DNA of 64,000 nucleotides from F-183 sp964627455 (GTDB lineage: Bacteria > Acidobacteriota > Terriglobia > Bryobacterales > Bryobacteraceae), in assembly GCA_964627455.1 (NCBI GenBank), contig CAZVKC010000011.1, positions 1 through 64,000 of the forward strand, read 5' to 3'. Positions 25,627-34,909 of this stretch are shown here, in pieces (position 1 is the stretch's first letter; every line of letters starts with the position of its first letter). The position numbers and the translations under genes are program-made. Below the pieces are notes generated by a model, which was not told the DNA's origin, did no database searches, and saw only the letters and a list, made by a program, of their open reading frames with translations.

Positions 25627-26468
25627 TTACTCCCCGATGCTCCAGCAAATGGTGAGCAGGGATCCGGACGAGTTCCTGGGCCAGACGAGAGTTCGATCAT
25701 CCAACCAGGCGATTCGCTCGAACTGCTCGACCGGCTCGAGATGCGGTGCGGGGCCGCTTCCACTCCAGACCGATTCGCCTCCCGGCAGCCGAAACACATC
25801 GAGAAATGCGGTAGCTTGCGGCCCCCTCGAACGGTAGGACTGCGAATATCTGACCCTTAGCTCGTGCAGTCCGGAAGGCGAGACGCAGGNNNNNNNNNNN
25901 NNNNNNNNNNNNNNNNNNNNNNNNNNNNNNNNNNNNNNNNNNNNNNNNNNNNNNNNNNNNNNNNNNNNNNNNNNNNNNNNNNNNNNNNNTAGGACTGCGA
26001 ATATCTGACCCTTAGCTCGTGCAGTCCGGAAGGCGAGACGCAGGAGGGGGTGGCCTCAGCTGGACTAGTTCGCGATGGAAAAGGCTTGGCGGTTTCCTTG
26101 CAGGAGAGTCTGGAGGGTTGCGAGGTTTGCCAATCGGATTCCGTATTGGCTGTGACCGCTCCATCGCGATGGATGGAGTAGATATTGCGGCTCCACTCCA
26201 TCCAGTGCGATGGGCCGGATTCGCGCCGGGTTCCGCGGATCAAGTAATAATTGGCCCCCGGGTGTAGCTGGCGGAGTTCGAAGGAGATTCGATTCAGAGC
26301 CGGGAGTTTCTCTTCGGCTGTGAACTGCCAGGCGGACGGTAGCTGGTAATCACGGCAGCGTTTGGGGGACGCGCTTTCCTTCTCGATCCGGACGGATTGC
26401 GGCGGGGCCAGGCAAGCAGCGCACAACAGTGATGCGAGGGCGACGCACCACTCGCAGCGGGCGATCAT
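25627..26468 (-). CDS. Hypothetical lipoprotein, intact once the false gap is closed
   Basis: As printed, the reading frame enters a 100-N gap and would stop just beyond it. The gap is flanked by the same 55 bp on both sides. Removing the gap and one copy (155 bp) gives a continuous 228-residue frame with stop TAA at 25627-25629. The N-terminus is a lipoprotein-type signal (LLCAACLA). No family was recognised; the mature part has RISFELRQLHPGANYYLIRG and a C-terminal LRVRYSQSYRSRG segment. It overlaps the adaptor gene by 4 bp (ATGA) and is its operon partner. Confidence 0.65.
25835..26044. repeat. Identical 55-bp flanks around a 100-N gap (assembly artefact)
   Basis: Bases 25835-25889 and 25990-26044 are identical over 55 bp, and nothing but N lies between them. 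This is what two contigs sharing a 55-base overlap look like when a scaffolder joins them without merging. It is not a biological duplication; the true sequence has one copy and no gap. Confidence 0.93.
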
Positions 26469-27712
26469 GTTGCCGGGCGTCCGTGGGGCGCGGTGGTTCC
26501 GGTGACGAGAAGCGTTCCATCGACGACGATTCGCTCTCGCGGGCGCAAGCCGGAAAGAACCGGCAACAAGTTCCCAATGGGATCCCCGATCTGAACGCCT
26601 CGCTGCTCGTAAGTTCCTGGCGCGGTTTCGACGATCAGAACACTGCGGCCGGCCATTTCGATCACCGCGCTCGCCGGCACACAGGGAACGGACTGCATCG
26701 AGTCGATGTGCCGGATGCGGCCGAACATCTCCGGAAGCAATTTGCCTTTCCGATTCTCGAGCACACCGCGTACTTTGACGGTGCGCGTCTGAGGATCCAC
26801 CAGGTCAGCGATCTGGCTCACGCGTCCTGGAAATGATTCCCCAGGGTAGGCGGACAGCTCGGCCTCGAAGCGCTCGCCCAGTTGAATAAAGCGAATGGCG
26901 GTCTCGGGCACATCGGCGGTGATCCAGACGGAACTCAAGTCCGCGACGGTGAAGAGCGGCCGCACCGGGTCGTTGCGGAACTCGCCCGGTGTCACATTGA
27001 CTTCGAGGATCTTTCCGGCGATCGGCGAACGGACGACGATCCGCTGGCCGTACTCGCCAGGTTGCAGATCGAGGAGTTGCAGCCGCCGCTGCGCATGCAG
27101 CAGGGACGCCTCTGCCTGCTTGAGTCCCTCACGAGCCTGGATCTCCTGATTCTCGGCTTCACGCAGTTCTTTTCGTGCAATCGCCTGCTGCGCGTAGAGC
27201 GCCTTCAGCCGCTCAAGATCCGCTTCTGCCTTGGTTAGGGTCGACTGCGCCTGGCGGACGGCAGCGGCAGCCTGTTTCGCCGCCGCAAGCGCATTGTCAG
27301 CCTCCATGCTTTCGAGCAGCAGTACTGGCTGATTTTCCTTGACGGCATCGCCGAGGCTAACCAGAATCCCTGCCACACGGCCGGGAACCGGAGGCAGAAT
27401 GCGCGAGACCCTGTTGCCATTGGCTTCAATCCTGCCGGGAGCCGTGACCACATTCACCGGTACCTTACGCAGCATTGCCTCTTCGATCCGGATCAGCCGG
27501 TTTGGGACCGGCCCGGACGAGGTCCCGCCCGCGAAGGCGTCATCGGGAAGGCTGCCACATCCACAAGTCATAAGAAGCAAAAAAATGAGGGCGAACCGCA
27601 GGGCTCGGATCCCTTGAGGGGCCTGATGATGGACCCAATTGCCCCTGCTGTTGCGGTTCGCCCCACCCTGCTCGAGGTCTTCACCACGAGTTGGGGAAAT
27701 CGGAGACATCAT
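26465..27712 (-). CDS. Efflux (RND/ABC) periplasmic adaptor lipoprotein
   Basis: A 415-residue HlyD/CusB-type membrane-fusion protein. It has a lipobox (LLLMTCGCGS), barrel-sandwich halves (NRVSRILPPVPGRVAGILVSLGDAV ... IVVRSPIAGKILEVNVTPGEF), a coiled-coil hairpin at about 145-220 and a beta-barrel/MPD end. Such adaptors bridge an inner-membrane pump to an outer-membrane channel; no pump or TolC-like gene is nearby. ATG 27712 would leave about 37 residues before the signal, so the true start may be later, but no canonical codon lies right at the signal peptide. Confidence 0.85.
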   Translation of the reverse strand: MMSPISPTRGEDLEQGGANRNSRGNWVHHQAPQGIRALRFALIFLLLMTCGCGSLPDDAFAGGTSSGPVPNRLIRIEEAMLRKVPVNVVTAPGRIEANGNRVSRILPPVPGRVAGILVSLGDAVKENQPVLLLESMEADNALAAAKQAAAAVRQAQSTLTKAEADLERLKALYAQQAIARKELREAENQEIQAREGLKQAEASLLHAQRRLQLLDLQPGEYGQRIVVRSPIAGKILEVNVTPGEFRNDPVRPLFTVADLSSVWITADVPETAIRFIQLGERFEAELSAYPGESFPGRVSQIADLVDPQTRTVKVRGVLENRKGKLLPEMFGRIRHIDSMQSVPCVPASAVIEMAGRSVLIVETAPGTYEQRGVQIGDPIGNLLPVLSGLRPRERIVVDGTLLVTGTTAPHGRPAT

Positions 27713-27901
27713 GATGACACTAATCAGGTGACTGCTCTCTGCCTGGAAGGTAACAACCCTGGCCGTTGGTCAGGAAGGGCGTGAAAACACCGTTCTATGA
27801 GGCGAATGCGTGGGGGGTAGCCGAATCGCAGGGGATTTTCGTTCGATGCTGTGGCGGTTCTCCGGGGTGTCGCCGCGCCGATTCACGGGGTAGTCTGAAG
27901 T
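27713..27901. promoter_or_regulatory. Divergent intergenic region, adaptor versus two-component system
   Basis: A 189-bp non-coding stretch separates the divergent adaptor and sensor-kinase genes and must hold both promoters. No consensus sigma-70 boxes or clear palindrome could be picked out by reading. Confidence 0.4.
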
Positions 27902-29266
27902 TTGGTACAGGAAATCATCAGGGGAGCCTCACCGGCTTCAGGGGCGGCGCCGCAAACCGAGCGGCGGGTTCAGTTCCTGCTCGCGGGTGGGTTCGTGCTC
28001 ATCATTGTCCTACTCGTGACCGACGGTCTCGTTGGTTTTCGCAGCATCCTCTCGATTCGTGAGAGCACGTCGAAGCTGACAGAAACTCACTTTCGCAACG
28101 TCATGCTAATCGATGAGGCGCAGCGGGTACAGACCTCGATGAGTTCCGTACTGCATCGAATCGCTGCAGGGGAAGCCTCGCGGGACCGGAAATCGCTCGA
28201 AAGCCGGGTGGACAGTGTGGAAGAGTCCTACCGGAAGCTCTTTGCGAGTATTGCGGAGACGGATCCGGACCGAGCCTTATGGCGGGCAGTGGAACAGGCA
28301 TCCCGCGAGGTCACCAGAGAGGCGGACCGAATTCTGGAGACAAATTCGCTTCGTCCGCCGGACCTCACTGGCTTGATCGCTGCGCGGGAGCGGCTACTCG
28401 AATCGACGACCGCATTGATCCGGGCGAACCACGAGAGTGCAGCCGCGACTCGAAAGCAGATTGAGGAAATGATCTCCACCCAGGTGGCGCGGGATGCTGT
28501 GCTGCTGTCCACTTGCGTGGTCGTGGCGATCATCTGTGCCTGGCTGGTGGTGACGATGGCCTCCAGGATGCAGGGTCAGATCACATCGCAGAATCTGGAA
28601 CTGGCGAAGGTTACGTGGCAACTGATGGAGCGGCAGGAGATCCTGGCGCGGCGGTTGTCGCACGAGTTACACGACGAACTGGGCCAGTCGCTGACGGCGC
28701 TAAAAACAAATCTGTCGCATGTGGCGTCGACGCGGGTCGTTGAGTCCAAATGGGTCGAGGATTGTTCCTTGTTACTCAAAGACTCGATTCGGAGCGCGCA
28801 CGAGATCTCTCAACTTCTGCGCCCGACGATTCTCGATGATTTCGGGCTTACGTCCGCGCTCGAGTGGCTGTGTAATCGCTTCGAAGAACGAAACCGGATC
28901 GAGGTCCAGTTTCAGTCCAATGTGCAGGACCGGTTCGAGCCGCAAACCGAAACTCATGTCTTCCGGATCGCGCAGGAGGCGTTGACGAACATTGCCCGTC
29001 ATGCTTCCGCAACGAAAGTGGAGGTGGCGTTTTGCCGAAACGGCGACAAGGTTGTTCTGCAGGTGCGGGACAATGGGATCGGCATCACACCCAAGCCGGA
29101 TTCGGCGCCCCGGCGATTCGGGCTGACTGGGATCCAGGCGCGCGCACGCAGCCTGGCCGGGAGTCTACGCATTCGAAGCGGCTCCGGTGAGGGCACGGAA
29201 ATCATTTTGGAGTTCCCCTACCTGGCGAACCATCATCATGAAGAAGATCAGAATCTTACTGGCTGA
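27902..29266 (+). CDS. NarL-type sensor histidine kinase (HisKA_3)
   Basis: A 454-residue kinase with two membrane spans (about 27-47 and 200-218) enclosing a helical, four-helix-bundle-like periplasmic sensor domain. A HisKA_3 domain with the phospho-accepting His in LSHELHDELGQSLTALK and a HATPase domain (EALTNIARHASA, DNGIGI, FGLTGIQARA) follow. Start is TTG at 27902. Its 3' end overlaps the response regulator gene by 29 bp. It is divergent from the efflux adaptor operon, a possible target. Confidence 0.88.
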   Translation: MVQEIIRGASPASGAAPQTERRVQFLLAGGFVLIIVLLVTDGLVGFRSILSIRESTSKLTETHFRNVMLIDEAQRVQTSMSSVLHRIAAGEASRDRKSLESRVDSVEESYRKLFASIAETDPDRALWRAVEQASREVTREADRILETNSLRPPDLTGLIAARERLLESTTALIRANHESAAATRKQIEEMISTQVARDAVLLSTCVVVAIICAWLVVTMASRMQGQITSQNLELAKVTWQLMERQEILARRLSHELHDELGQSLTALKTNLSHVASTRVVESKWVEDCSLLLKDSIRSAHEISQLLRPTILDDFGLTSALEWLCNRFEERNRIEVQFQSNVQDRFEPQTETHVFRIAQEALTNIARHASATKVEVAFCRNGDKVVLQVRDNGIGITPKPDSAPRRFGLTGIQARARSLAGSLRIRSGSGEGTEIILEFPYLANHHHEEDQNLTG

Positions 29267-29873
29267 CGACCATCGCATGGTCCGGCAGGGCTTTCGGATG
29301 ATTCTGGAGGCGCAACCGGACATGGAGGTCATCGGCGAAACCGGCAATGGCCGGGAGGCCGTCGAACTTGCGAAGTCGCTAAAGCCCGATGTCGTCGTGA
29401 TGGATGTAACGATGCCCGAGCTAAACGGTATCGAGGCAACGCGCCGGATTCGTGAAAACCTGCCGTATGTGCGCGTGCTCGCGCTGAGCGTCCACAGGGA
29501 CGGTGTGTATGTTCGCGAAATTGTCCGCGCCGGGGCGGAAGGCTACATCCTGAAAGAATCGGCTGATGCCGAGTTAATCGCAGCGGTTCGGGCCGTGGCG
29601 CAGGGGAATAGCTACTTGAGTCCTGAAGTAGCGGGCGCCGTGCTGAAGGATTATCGAAAGCACGCAACTAATCCGCTCGATCTGCTCAGCGCGCGGGAAC
29701 GCGAGGTGCTGCAGTGGATCGCCGAAGGCAAGACCAACAAGGAAATCGCGACCGGATTGAATCTGAGCGTCTATACGGTCGACGGCCATCGGACCCGCAT
29801 CATGGAGAAGCTTGGTCTCCATAGTGTGAGCGAACTGGTGCGATTTGCCATTCGCAACGGTGTGGTCGAGTAA
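29238..29873 (+). CDS. NarL/FixJ-family response regulator
   Basis: A 211-residue regulator: receiver domain with D10/D11, phospho-acceptor in VVVMDVTMPE and conserved Lys in YILKESA; then a LuxR-type HTH (about 145-205; LSAREREVLQWIAEGKTNKEIATGLNLS-type pattern, VYTVDGHRTRIMEKL). It is the cognate partner of the overlapping histidine kinase. ATG 29238 gives the normal receiver N-terminus; an in-frame start at 29187 is inside the kinase and unlikely. Confidence 0.92.
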   Translation: MKKIRILLADDHRMVRQGFRMILEAQPDMEVIGETGNGREAVELAKSLKPDVVVMDVTMPELNGIEATRRIRENLPYVRVLALSVHRDGVYVREIVRAGAEGYILKESADAELIAAVRAVAQGNSYLSPEVAGAVLKDYRKHATNPLDLLSAREREVLQWIAEGKTNKEIATGLNLSVYTVDGHRTRIMEKLGLHSVSELVRFAIRNGVVE

Positions 29874-29876
29874 GAT

Positions 29877-32054
29877 CTATCGCCTGCCTGGTCTGCTCGT
29901 CACCGGGATCACGGGACCCGGCAGATCCCCGCGCGGGAGCCCCATCAGATCCAGAACCGTTGGAGCGAACGACAGGGAGTCGTAGGGATCGTCCACTTTT
30001 ACGCCCTTTGCGACGCCGGTTTTGGCGCCGCCCCAGAACATCAGCACCGAGTGCGTCGAGATGCGGAAGAAGCTGCCGTGATTGCCTCCGGGGTTGAAGC
30101 TTCGCACGTTGAAGTTCCAGTGATCGTTGGCGAGGACCAGCAGATCCGCGCGGGCGAAGGCGCGCTGGCGCGTTGCCGGCTGGCTGAACTGTTCCAGCAG
30201 GCCGATGACGCCATTCGAGTATTTGGCGCGATGGGTTTCGCGGAACCAATCCGCCTCCGAGTGCGGCCCCTGTTCGATCCACGCGCGTCCGGCGCGAAAC
30301 TCGGGATCCTCGATGAGGCGCAGCGGCAGCCCGTCCTTCCAGCCATCGAGCGGTTCGTAGCGGATGGCGCCGCCTGAAGCGTCGCGAGTGAGGCGGACGC
30401 GCTTGCCGGGGCCTGCGTACAACAGCACGCGCCCTTCGCCTTCTTCCATCGCAAGGAAGTCCACGGGGTTGGGTGAGAGTTCCTTTTGCACGCTGTTCTT
30501 CGTGGTGAGCGACGTCAGCGCGGCGAGGTAGTCGATGGTGCGGAACGTGCCGTCTTCGCGAAGTTCGACCGCGTAGTTCTGCAGATCCCAGGGTGTATTC
30601 ATTTCGCCCATCGCGCCGGGATGGATGAGGTCCTCGATGCGGTATCTGCGGGCCTTGAGGGCGGCGGCGTCGAGTCGCAGGATGCGTTCGAGCGAAAGGG
30701 CGTACAGGCCGTATTTCTGGTGTGCGTGGAGCCATGCAGCGCGCCGTGCGGAAAGGCGCCGGGCTTCCATGATGCTTTTCTGCGAGCCCTCTTTGATTTC
30801 CGCTTCGGTGGGTTCGGGGCGATCTCGCAGTTGCTGTTCGAGCCTCGCGATTTCAGCGCGGACGCTTGCCAGGGCGCGAGTCCAGCGTTCGCGCTGCGAG
30901 TCGATGATCGACAGCGCGAGAGCGTAATTCCTGCGCAACAGGGCCATGTGGAGGCGGTTCAGGTGATTGTTGCGGAACTGGATCGATGCGCGCTCGTTTC
31001 CGTCGAGATCGAGTTGGACGGTCGGATAGAGTTTGTGTTGCCCGTTGAGATAGGGGGAGTGGTCGCTGGCGGAGATGACGCGGTAGACCCAGGGGTCGAG
31101 GCCCATCAGCTTGTATTCCTGGAGGACGTGCCGGTTGGTGACGACATGATGTCCGCCGCCCGCCGCGCTGGTGAAGTAGTTCACGAGGCTGTAGCCCTGG
31201 CTGTACACGCCTTCTTCGGTGTTCATGCCGTGATCGGACACGACGGCTAGCACCGTCTCATCAGCGAGCGGGCTCTTCTGGATCGCTTCCCAGATGCGGC
31301 CGATCATGCGGTCGATCTTTTCGAAGGCCACGGCATGGCTGAGCGCATCCATGGTGAGGTGCGCCTGATGGTCGAAATCGCCGGAGAAGAAATCGAGATA
31401 GCGGATCTTCGGGTCCTGAAGTTTTTCGACGAGTTCGTGCTCCATCTGCTCGAAGACGCCTTCGCCGAAGCTGAATCCGGCCTGCCATTCATCGATCAAC
31501 TGGCGCGGGGCGCGAGTGGAGAATCGGCGTGTAAGGGCGCGTGGCAGCGTCTTGTAGCGGATGCCGCGCTGATTGAGTTGGAACGACTGGTGGCGCTCGT
31601 CCGGATCAAAGCGGTCGAGCAGCAGGGGGATGCCGGCTTCATCGATCACTTCGACGCTCGGCATGTCGGTCATCTTGCCGCGCGAATAGTCGACGTAGAA
31701 CGGGAAGAAGTTCAGGTAGTCGTAGACGTGCGACGTATAGCGGTCGTACTCGGCGTTGCCGTGGATCTGCGGCGGACGGCCCGTGTCGAGGATCTCCCAC
31801 GCGGGCGTCGACAAACTGATGCCGCGCGTGTAGAAGTTGCGCAGGCGAACGCCGTTGCGATCGAAGATGTGTTCGATCCAGGGCGCGCGGCTTTTGCCAG
31901 TCAGAGGATCGTGACGTGCGATCGCCCTTTCGACGTACCAGCCAGGCAGGCCGTCGAGTTTGACGATGACGATGCGCTGGGCGGCAACCGCCGCTGTCGC
32001 CACTGCGGCCAACAGCAGACCGAGGCGCTTACTTGTTCGGGGTCTGATTCTCAA
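29877..32054 (-). CDS. Secreted alkaline-phosphatase-superfamily phosphodiesterase
   Basis: A 725-residue exported hydrolase with a signal peptide (LLLAAVATAAVAAQ). Metal-site segments of the type I phosphodiesterase/alkaline phosphatase fold are visible: VKLDGLPGWY, nucleophile region GISLSTPAWEIL, DFDHQAHL, VVSDHGMN and the late HGSFFRISTHS. An insert at about 380-450 is rich in Arg/Glu/Ala and predicted to be coiled coil. The substrate is unknown. Its start overlaps the end of the upstream unknown gene by 26 bp, so the two are produced together. Confidence 0.8.
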   Translation of the reverse strand: MRIRPRTSKRLGLLLAAVATAAVAAQRIVIVKLDGLPGWYVERAIARHDPLTGKSRAPWIEHIFDRNGVRLRNFYTRGISLSTPAWEILDTGRPPQIHGNAEYDRYTSHVYDYLNFFPFYVDYSRGKMTDMPSVEVIDEAGIPLLLDRFDPDERHQSFQLNQRGIRYKTLPRALTRRFSTRAPRQLIDEWQAGFSFGEGVFEQMEHELVEKLQDPKIRYLDFFSGDFDHQAHLTMDALSHAVAFEKIDRMIGRIWEAIQKSPLADETVLAVVSDHGMNTEEGVYSQGYSLVNYFTSAAGGGHHVVTNRHVLQEYKLMGLDPWVYRVISASDHSPYLNGQHKLYPTVQLDLDGNERASIQFRNNHLNRLHMALLRRNYALALSIIDSQRERWTRALASVRAEIARLEQQLRDRPEPTEAEIKEGSQKSIMEARRLSARRAAWLHAHQKYGLYALSLERILRLDAAALKARRYRIEDLIHPGAMGEMNTPWDLQNYAVELREDGTFRTIDYLAALTSLTTKNSVQKELSPNPVDFLAMEEGEGRVLLYAGPGKRVRLTRDASGGAIRYEPLDGWKDGLPLRLIEDPEFRAGRAWIEQGPHSEADWFRETHRAKYSNGVIGLLEQFSQPATRQRAFARADLLVLANDHWNFNVRSFNPGGNHGSFFRISTHSVLMFWGGAKTGVAKGVKVDDPYDSLSFAPTVLDLMGLPRGDLPGPVIPVTSRPGRR

Positions 32055-33723
32055 TCGATTCTGCGGCCCCTGCCGCGTTGGTCTCGTTAACGGAGGAGGC
32101 TGCTCCGATCGGATAATGGCTGGCCAGGCGGTCCATCATGGGACGAAACGCAGGTTCGCCGGGCGCAAGCCGCGCCAGTTCCCGGGCTGCTTTGAGCAGG
32201 CCGTCCGGCGGAGGTGAGTTGCGATCGATGGGCGCGACGTCCAGCAGGAATTCCATTTGCCTGGCGTAGGTCTCGATTTTGCGGCGGCGGTCGAGTTCCG
32301 CCAGCATCGCGGAACCGGTTTTCACGCGGTTGTTGACCATCCCGAAGGTGATCCAGCGAGCGGCTTCCCAGGCGACCCGCTGCTTGTGGGATCGCGCAAA
32401 GAGCACGGCTGCCTCTTCCTGGCGGGTCCGCTCGAGGCGCATTGCCAGCCCCTTGGGATTCTGCGCCCAGGCGCGCAGGGATTCGTACTGGACACGAGCG
32501 ATCTCGCCGTCGATGGCGGAGCGGTCTTCGAGAGGATTGATGGAGAGTCTTTCAATGCGCCGCTGCAGGTCCGCACGCAAGGCGGGGTCAAGCGTCGTGT
32601 CGACGCTCAGCTTGTGGCGGAGTTCCGCATACGAGCGGATGCGCCAGGCCCGGTTGTTGGCAGCGCCGCGGCGGTTGGTCACGAAGTTCCAGACCCAGGA
32701 GGCCGCGAAGTAGTGGAGGCTGGCGAAACGAGAGACGCCGAGGACTCCGACGGTCAGATCCTGCGCCGCCCGGCGCACCATTTCCCGGCGTTTGGGCGCG
32801 AAAGAGTTTCGCATGTCGGCGAGCAGGAACGGCGCCTTGGGATGTTCGAGTGAGTAGAGCGCGAGCGGGATGGCAGCCGGCGACTCGAGGGATGCTGCGT
32901 GCTTGCGCAAGCCGGAGTCTCCCCTGGGATTGGAGATGCCCAGGAATCGGCCGTGGTACTCGACCGGTTTGTTGCGCCGAAGTTCCTCGCGCGAGATGGC
33001 GAGGATGGCGTGCGAGGGCGGGCCTGCCGCGATCCGAAGGGGTTCGAAGATCAGATTGTTGCGCTCCGCCTGCTGGCGAAGCAGTTCCCAGTTGCGCCCG
33101 CGCATCTCTTCGGTGCGGATGGTTTCCTTCTCGTACACGAGGTCCAGATTGCGATCCGACACCAGCCCTCCAAGGAGGCGTGAAGAGAGCACCAGACGGG
33201 CGCGGACGGCCCGGATATCCGCGTCTTCGGCAGCAAGCGGGGCCAGTGCCGTGGCGGCTTCGGCTACGCGGAGTTCGCGGTGCTGGCTGCGGTTGAGGCG
33301 ATAGCTACGGGTGGCGGCGCGATACGGCATCCCCAGAGGATCGAACGCCGTGACCTGCAGGACCTGCTGGAAGATCCCGCTGATGGTCGTGTCGTGCGGC
33401 TTGCCGGCGTCGAGAATCGGGCCGGGAACGCGTCCCGGAGGCGGTGGACTGGACGGCAGGCGCGTATACAGGAACGGCACGCCGGCCAGGATATTGCGGG
33501 GCAGGGACTGGCGCTTGTGCGAGAGCACCCAAATCTGCCGGATGCGGTCGTTGGCAGGATCGTCGTCTCCGAGGGTGTCCTTCAGGTACGAGACGACCGG
33601 GATTCGCGAATCGCCCTCACCCTGGAAGACGGTCACGAGTTCGCCGCCGTTGGGTACAGATGTGCGTTCCACCACTTGTGCGTGGAGACACACGACGACC
33701 GCAACTAGCGAAGCACCTCCCAT
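32029..33723 (-). CDS. Uncharacterised exported protein
   Basis: A protein of about 564 residues I do not recognise. It opens with a short hydrophobic export signal (MGGASLVAVVVCLHAQ), followed by a beta-rich N-terminal third (VTVFQGEGDSRIPVVSYL) containing PILDAGKPHDTTISG and FQQVLQVTAFDPLGMPY. The remaining two thirds are helical and Arg/Ala-rich. ATG 33723 is used because the signal begins there. It overlaps the phosphodiesterase gene by 26 bp and probably acts with it. It is divergent from marR. Confidence 0.6.
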   Translation of the reverse strand: MGGASLVAVVVCLHAQVVERTSVPNGGELVTVFQGEGDSRIPVVSYLKDTLGDDDPANDRIRQIWVLSHKRQSLPRNILAGVPFLYTRLPSSPPPPGRVPGPILDAGKPHDTTISGIFQQVLQVTAFDPLGMPYRAATRSYRLNRSQHRELRVAEAATALAPLAAEDADIRAVRARLVLSSRLLGGLVSDRNLDLVYEKETIRTEEMRGRNWELLRQQAERNNLIFEPLRIAAGPPSHAILAISREELRRNKPVEYHGRFLGISNPRGDSGLRKHAASLESPAAIPLALYSLEHPKAPFLLADMRNSFAPKRREMVRRAAQDLTVGVLGVSRFASLHYFAASWVWNFVTNRRGAANNRAWRIRSYAELRHKLSVDTTLDPALRADLQRRIERLSINPLEDRSAIDGEIARVQYESLRAWAQNPKGLAMRLERTRQEEAAVLFARSHKQRVAWEAARWITFGMVNNRVKTGSAMLAELDRRRKIETYARQMEFLLDVAPIDRNSPPPDGLLKAARELARLAPGEPAFRPMMDRLASHYPIGAASSVNETNAAGAAESIENQTPNK

Positions 33724-33778
33724 GCTGTCAGTGTAGTCCAATCTGTGGCGGTTCAGGGTGGTTCAAACGAATATCCTC

Positions 33779-33814
33779 TTGACAATAGTCGTTACAACGT
33801 GCAATTATTGAGAT
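33779..33814 (+). promoter_or_regulatory. marR promoter with overlapping operator-like repeats
   Basis: A perfect -35 box TTGACA (33779-33784), an 18-bp spacer and AATTAT (33803-33808) as -10 place the transcription start at about 33815, the GTG of marR, so the mRNA may be leaderless. Within the promoter are CGTT-AC-AACG (33790-33799) and wider CAATA/TATTG arms (33783-33787, 33806-33810), positioned as an auto-operator. Confidence 0.55.
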
Positions 33815-34273
33815 GTGGCCGGCAAGTTACTCACCGAACTCAAGCAAACCAAGCCGTTTCAATCGGTGGAGCAGGAAGCTTTTCTCAATGTCATTAAGAC
33901 GGCGGACTTCCTGCAGCAGGTTGCAGCGCAGGTGCTGCGAGGACACCAAATGTCGGAAGCGCAGTACAACGTGCTGCGGATCCTGCGAGGCGCCGGCGTT
34001 GAAGGACTGAAATGCAGCGAGATCGGGGACCGCATGGTGACGCGGGATCCGGACATCACGCGCCTTCTCGACCGGATCGAGAAACAGGGTTGGATCGAGC
34101 GCAACCGCAGCACGGCCGACCGGCGTGTGGTGACGACGCGAATCACGCAGAGCGGTCTCGACAAACTCGCTGAACTCGACGCTCCCCTGGCCGAATCCCT
34201 CGAACGCGTGCTCGGCAAACTCGGGAGCGCCAAACTACGAAACCTGATCGACCTCCTGGAGGAGGTTCGCTAA
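33815..34273 (+). CDS. MarR-family transcriptional regulator
   Basis: A 152-residue winged-helix regulator of the MarR family, with dimerisation helices at both ends and the DNA-binding core QYNVLRILRGAG ... EIGDRMVTRDPDITRLLDRIEKQGWI plus the wing RSTADRRVVTTRIT. MarR proteins usually repress themselves and a neighbour and are released by small ligands. The yceI gene follows on the same strand after 26 bp. No Shine-Dalgarno precedes the GTG, fitting a leaderless transcript. Confidence 0.9.
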   Translation: MAGKLLTELKQTKPFQSVEQEAFLNVIKTADFLQQVAAQVLRGHQMSEAQYNVLRILRGAGVEGLKCSEIGDRMVTRDPDITRLLDRIEKQGWIERNRSTADRRVVTTRITQSGLDKLAELDAPLAESLERVLGKLGSAKLRNLIDLLEEVR

Positions 34274-34299
34274 TTTCCCTAATGGAGAACGGAACAACA

Positions 34300-34878
34300 A
34301 TGAAAACCCTTTTTACCCTTGCACTCGCCGCAGCCGCCGGATTGCAGGCCGCGACTTATGAGATCGACGCCGCGCACTCGTCGGCGAACTTCAAGGTCCG
34401 GCACATGATGGTCGCCAACGTGAACGGAACCTTTTCGAAGGTGAGCGGCAGCGTGGTGTTCGATCCGAAGAACCTCGCCGCTTCGAAGGTGGAAGCCACG
34501 ATCGACGTGAACTCGGTGAACACCCAGCAGGACAAGCGCGACGCCCACCTCAAGAGCCCGGATTTCTTCGATGTCGCGAAGTACCCGGCGATGACGTTCA
34601 AGTCGAAGAAGTTCGCCGCGGCGGGCGCGGGCAAGTACAAGGTTACCGGCGATCTCACCATCCACGGCGTCACGAAGGAAGTGGTGCTCGACCTGACAGA
34701 CGTGACTCCGGAGACCAAGGGCATGGGCGGTGAGACGCGCATCGGCGGCACGGCTTCGACGAAGATCAACCGCAAGGAATTCGGGCTCACCTGGAGCAAG
34801 ACGCTGGACGGCGGCGGTGCGGTGGTCGGAGACGAAGTGACCATCAACATCGAGATGGAACTCGTCAGGAAGGGCTAA
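34300..34878 (+). CDS. YceI-family periplasmic lipid-binding protein
   Basis: A 192-residue exported protein with a Sec signal (TLFTLALAAAAGLQA). It has the YceI lipocalin-like barrel with YEIDAAHSSANFKVRHMMV at its start, DAHLKSPDFFDVAKYP and GDLTIHGVTKEV. YceI proteins bind isoprenoid-type lipids in the periplasm and are often stress-induced. The signal peptide fixes the start at ATG 34300. The marR-yceI pairing is seen in many bacteria, and a strong terminator follows. Confidence 0.92.
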   Translation: MKTLFTLALAAAAGLQAATYEIDAAHSSANFKVRHMMVANVNGTFSKVSGSVVFDPKNLAASKVEATIDVNSVNTQQDKRDAHLKSPDFFDVAKYPAMTFKSKKFAAAGAGKYKVTGDLTIHGVTKEVVLDLTDVTPETKGMGGETRIGGTASTKINRKEFGLTWSKTLDGGGAVVGDEVTINIEMELVRKG

Positions 34879-34909
34879 GAACACAACCTCTCTACCGGGG
34901 ACGGGAACT

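Noticed and set aside
25835..26044. Direct repeat as an attachment site or target-site duplication
   Set aside because: The two copies end exactly at the N-run, are 55 bp like the second pair at 62722-62931, and merging them repairs the gene; an assembly overlap explains it.
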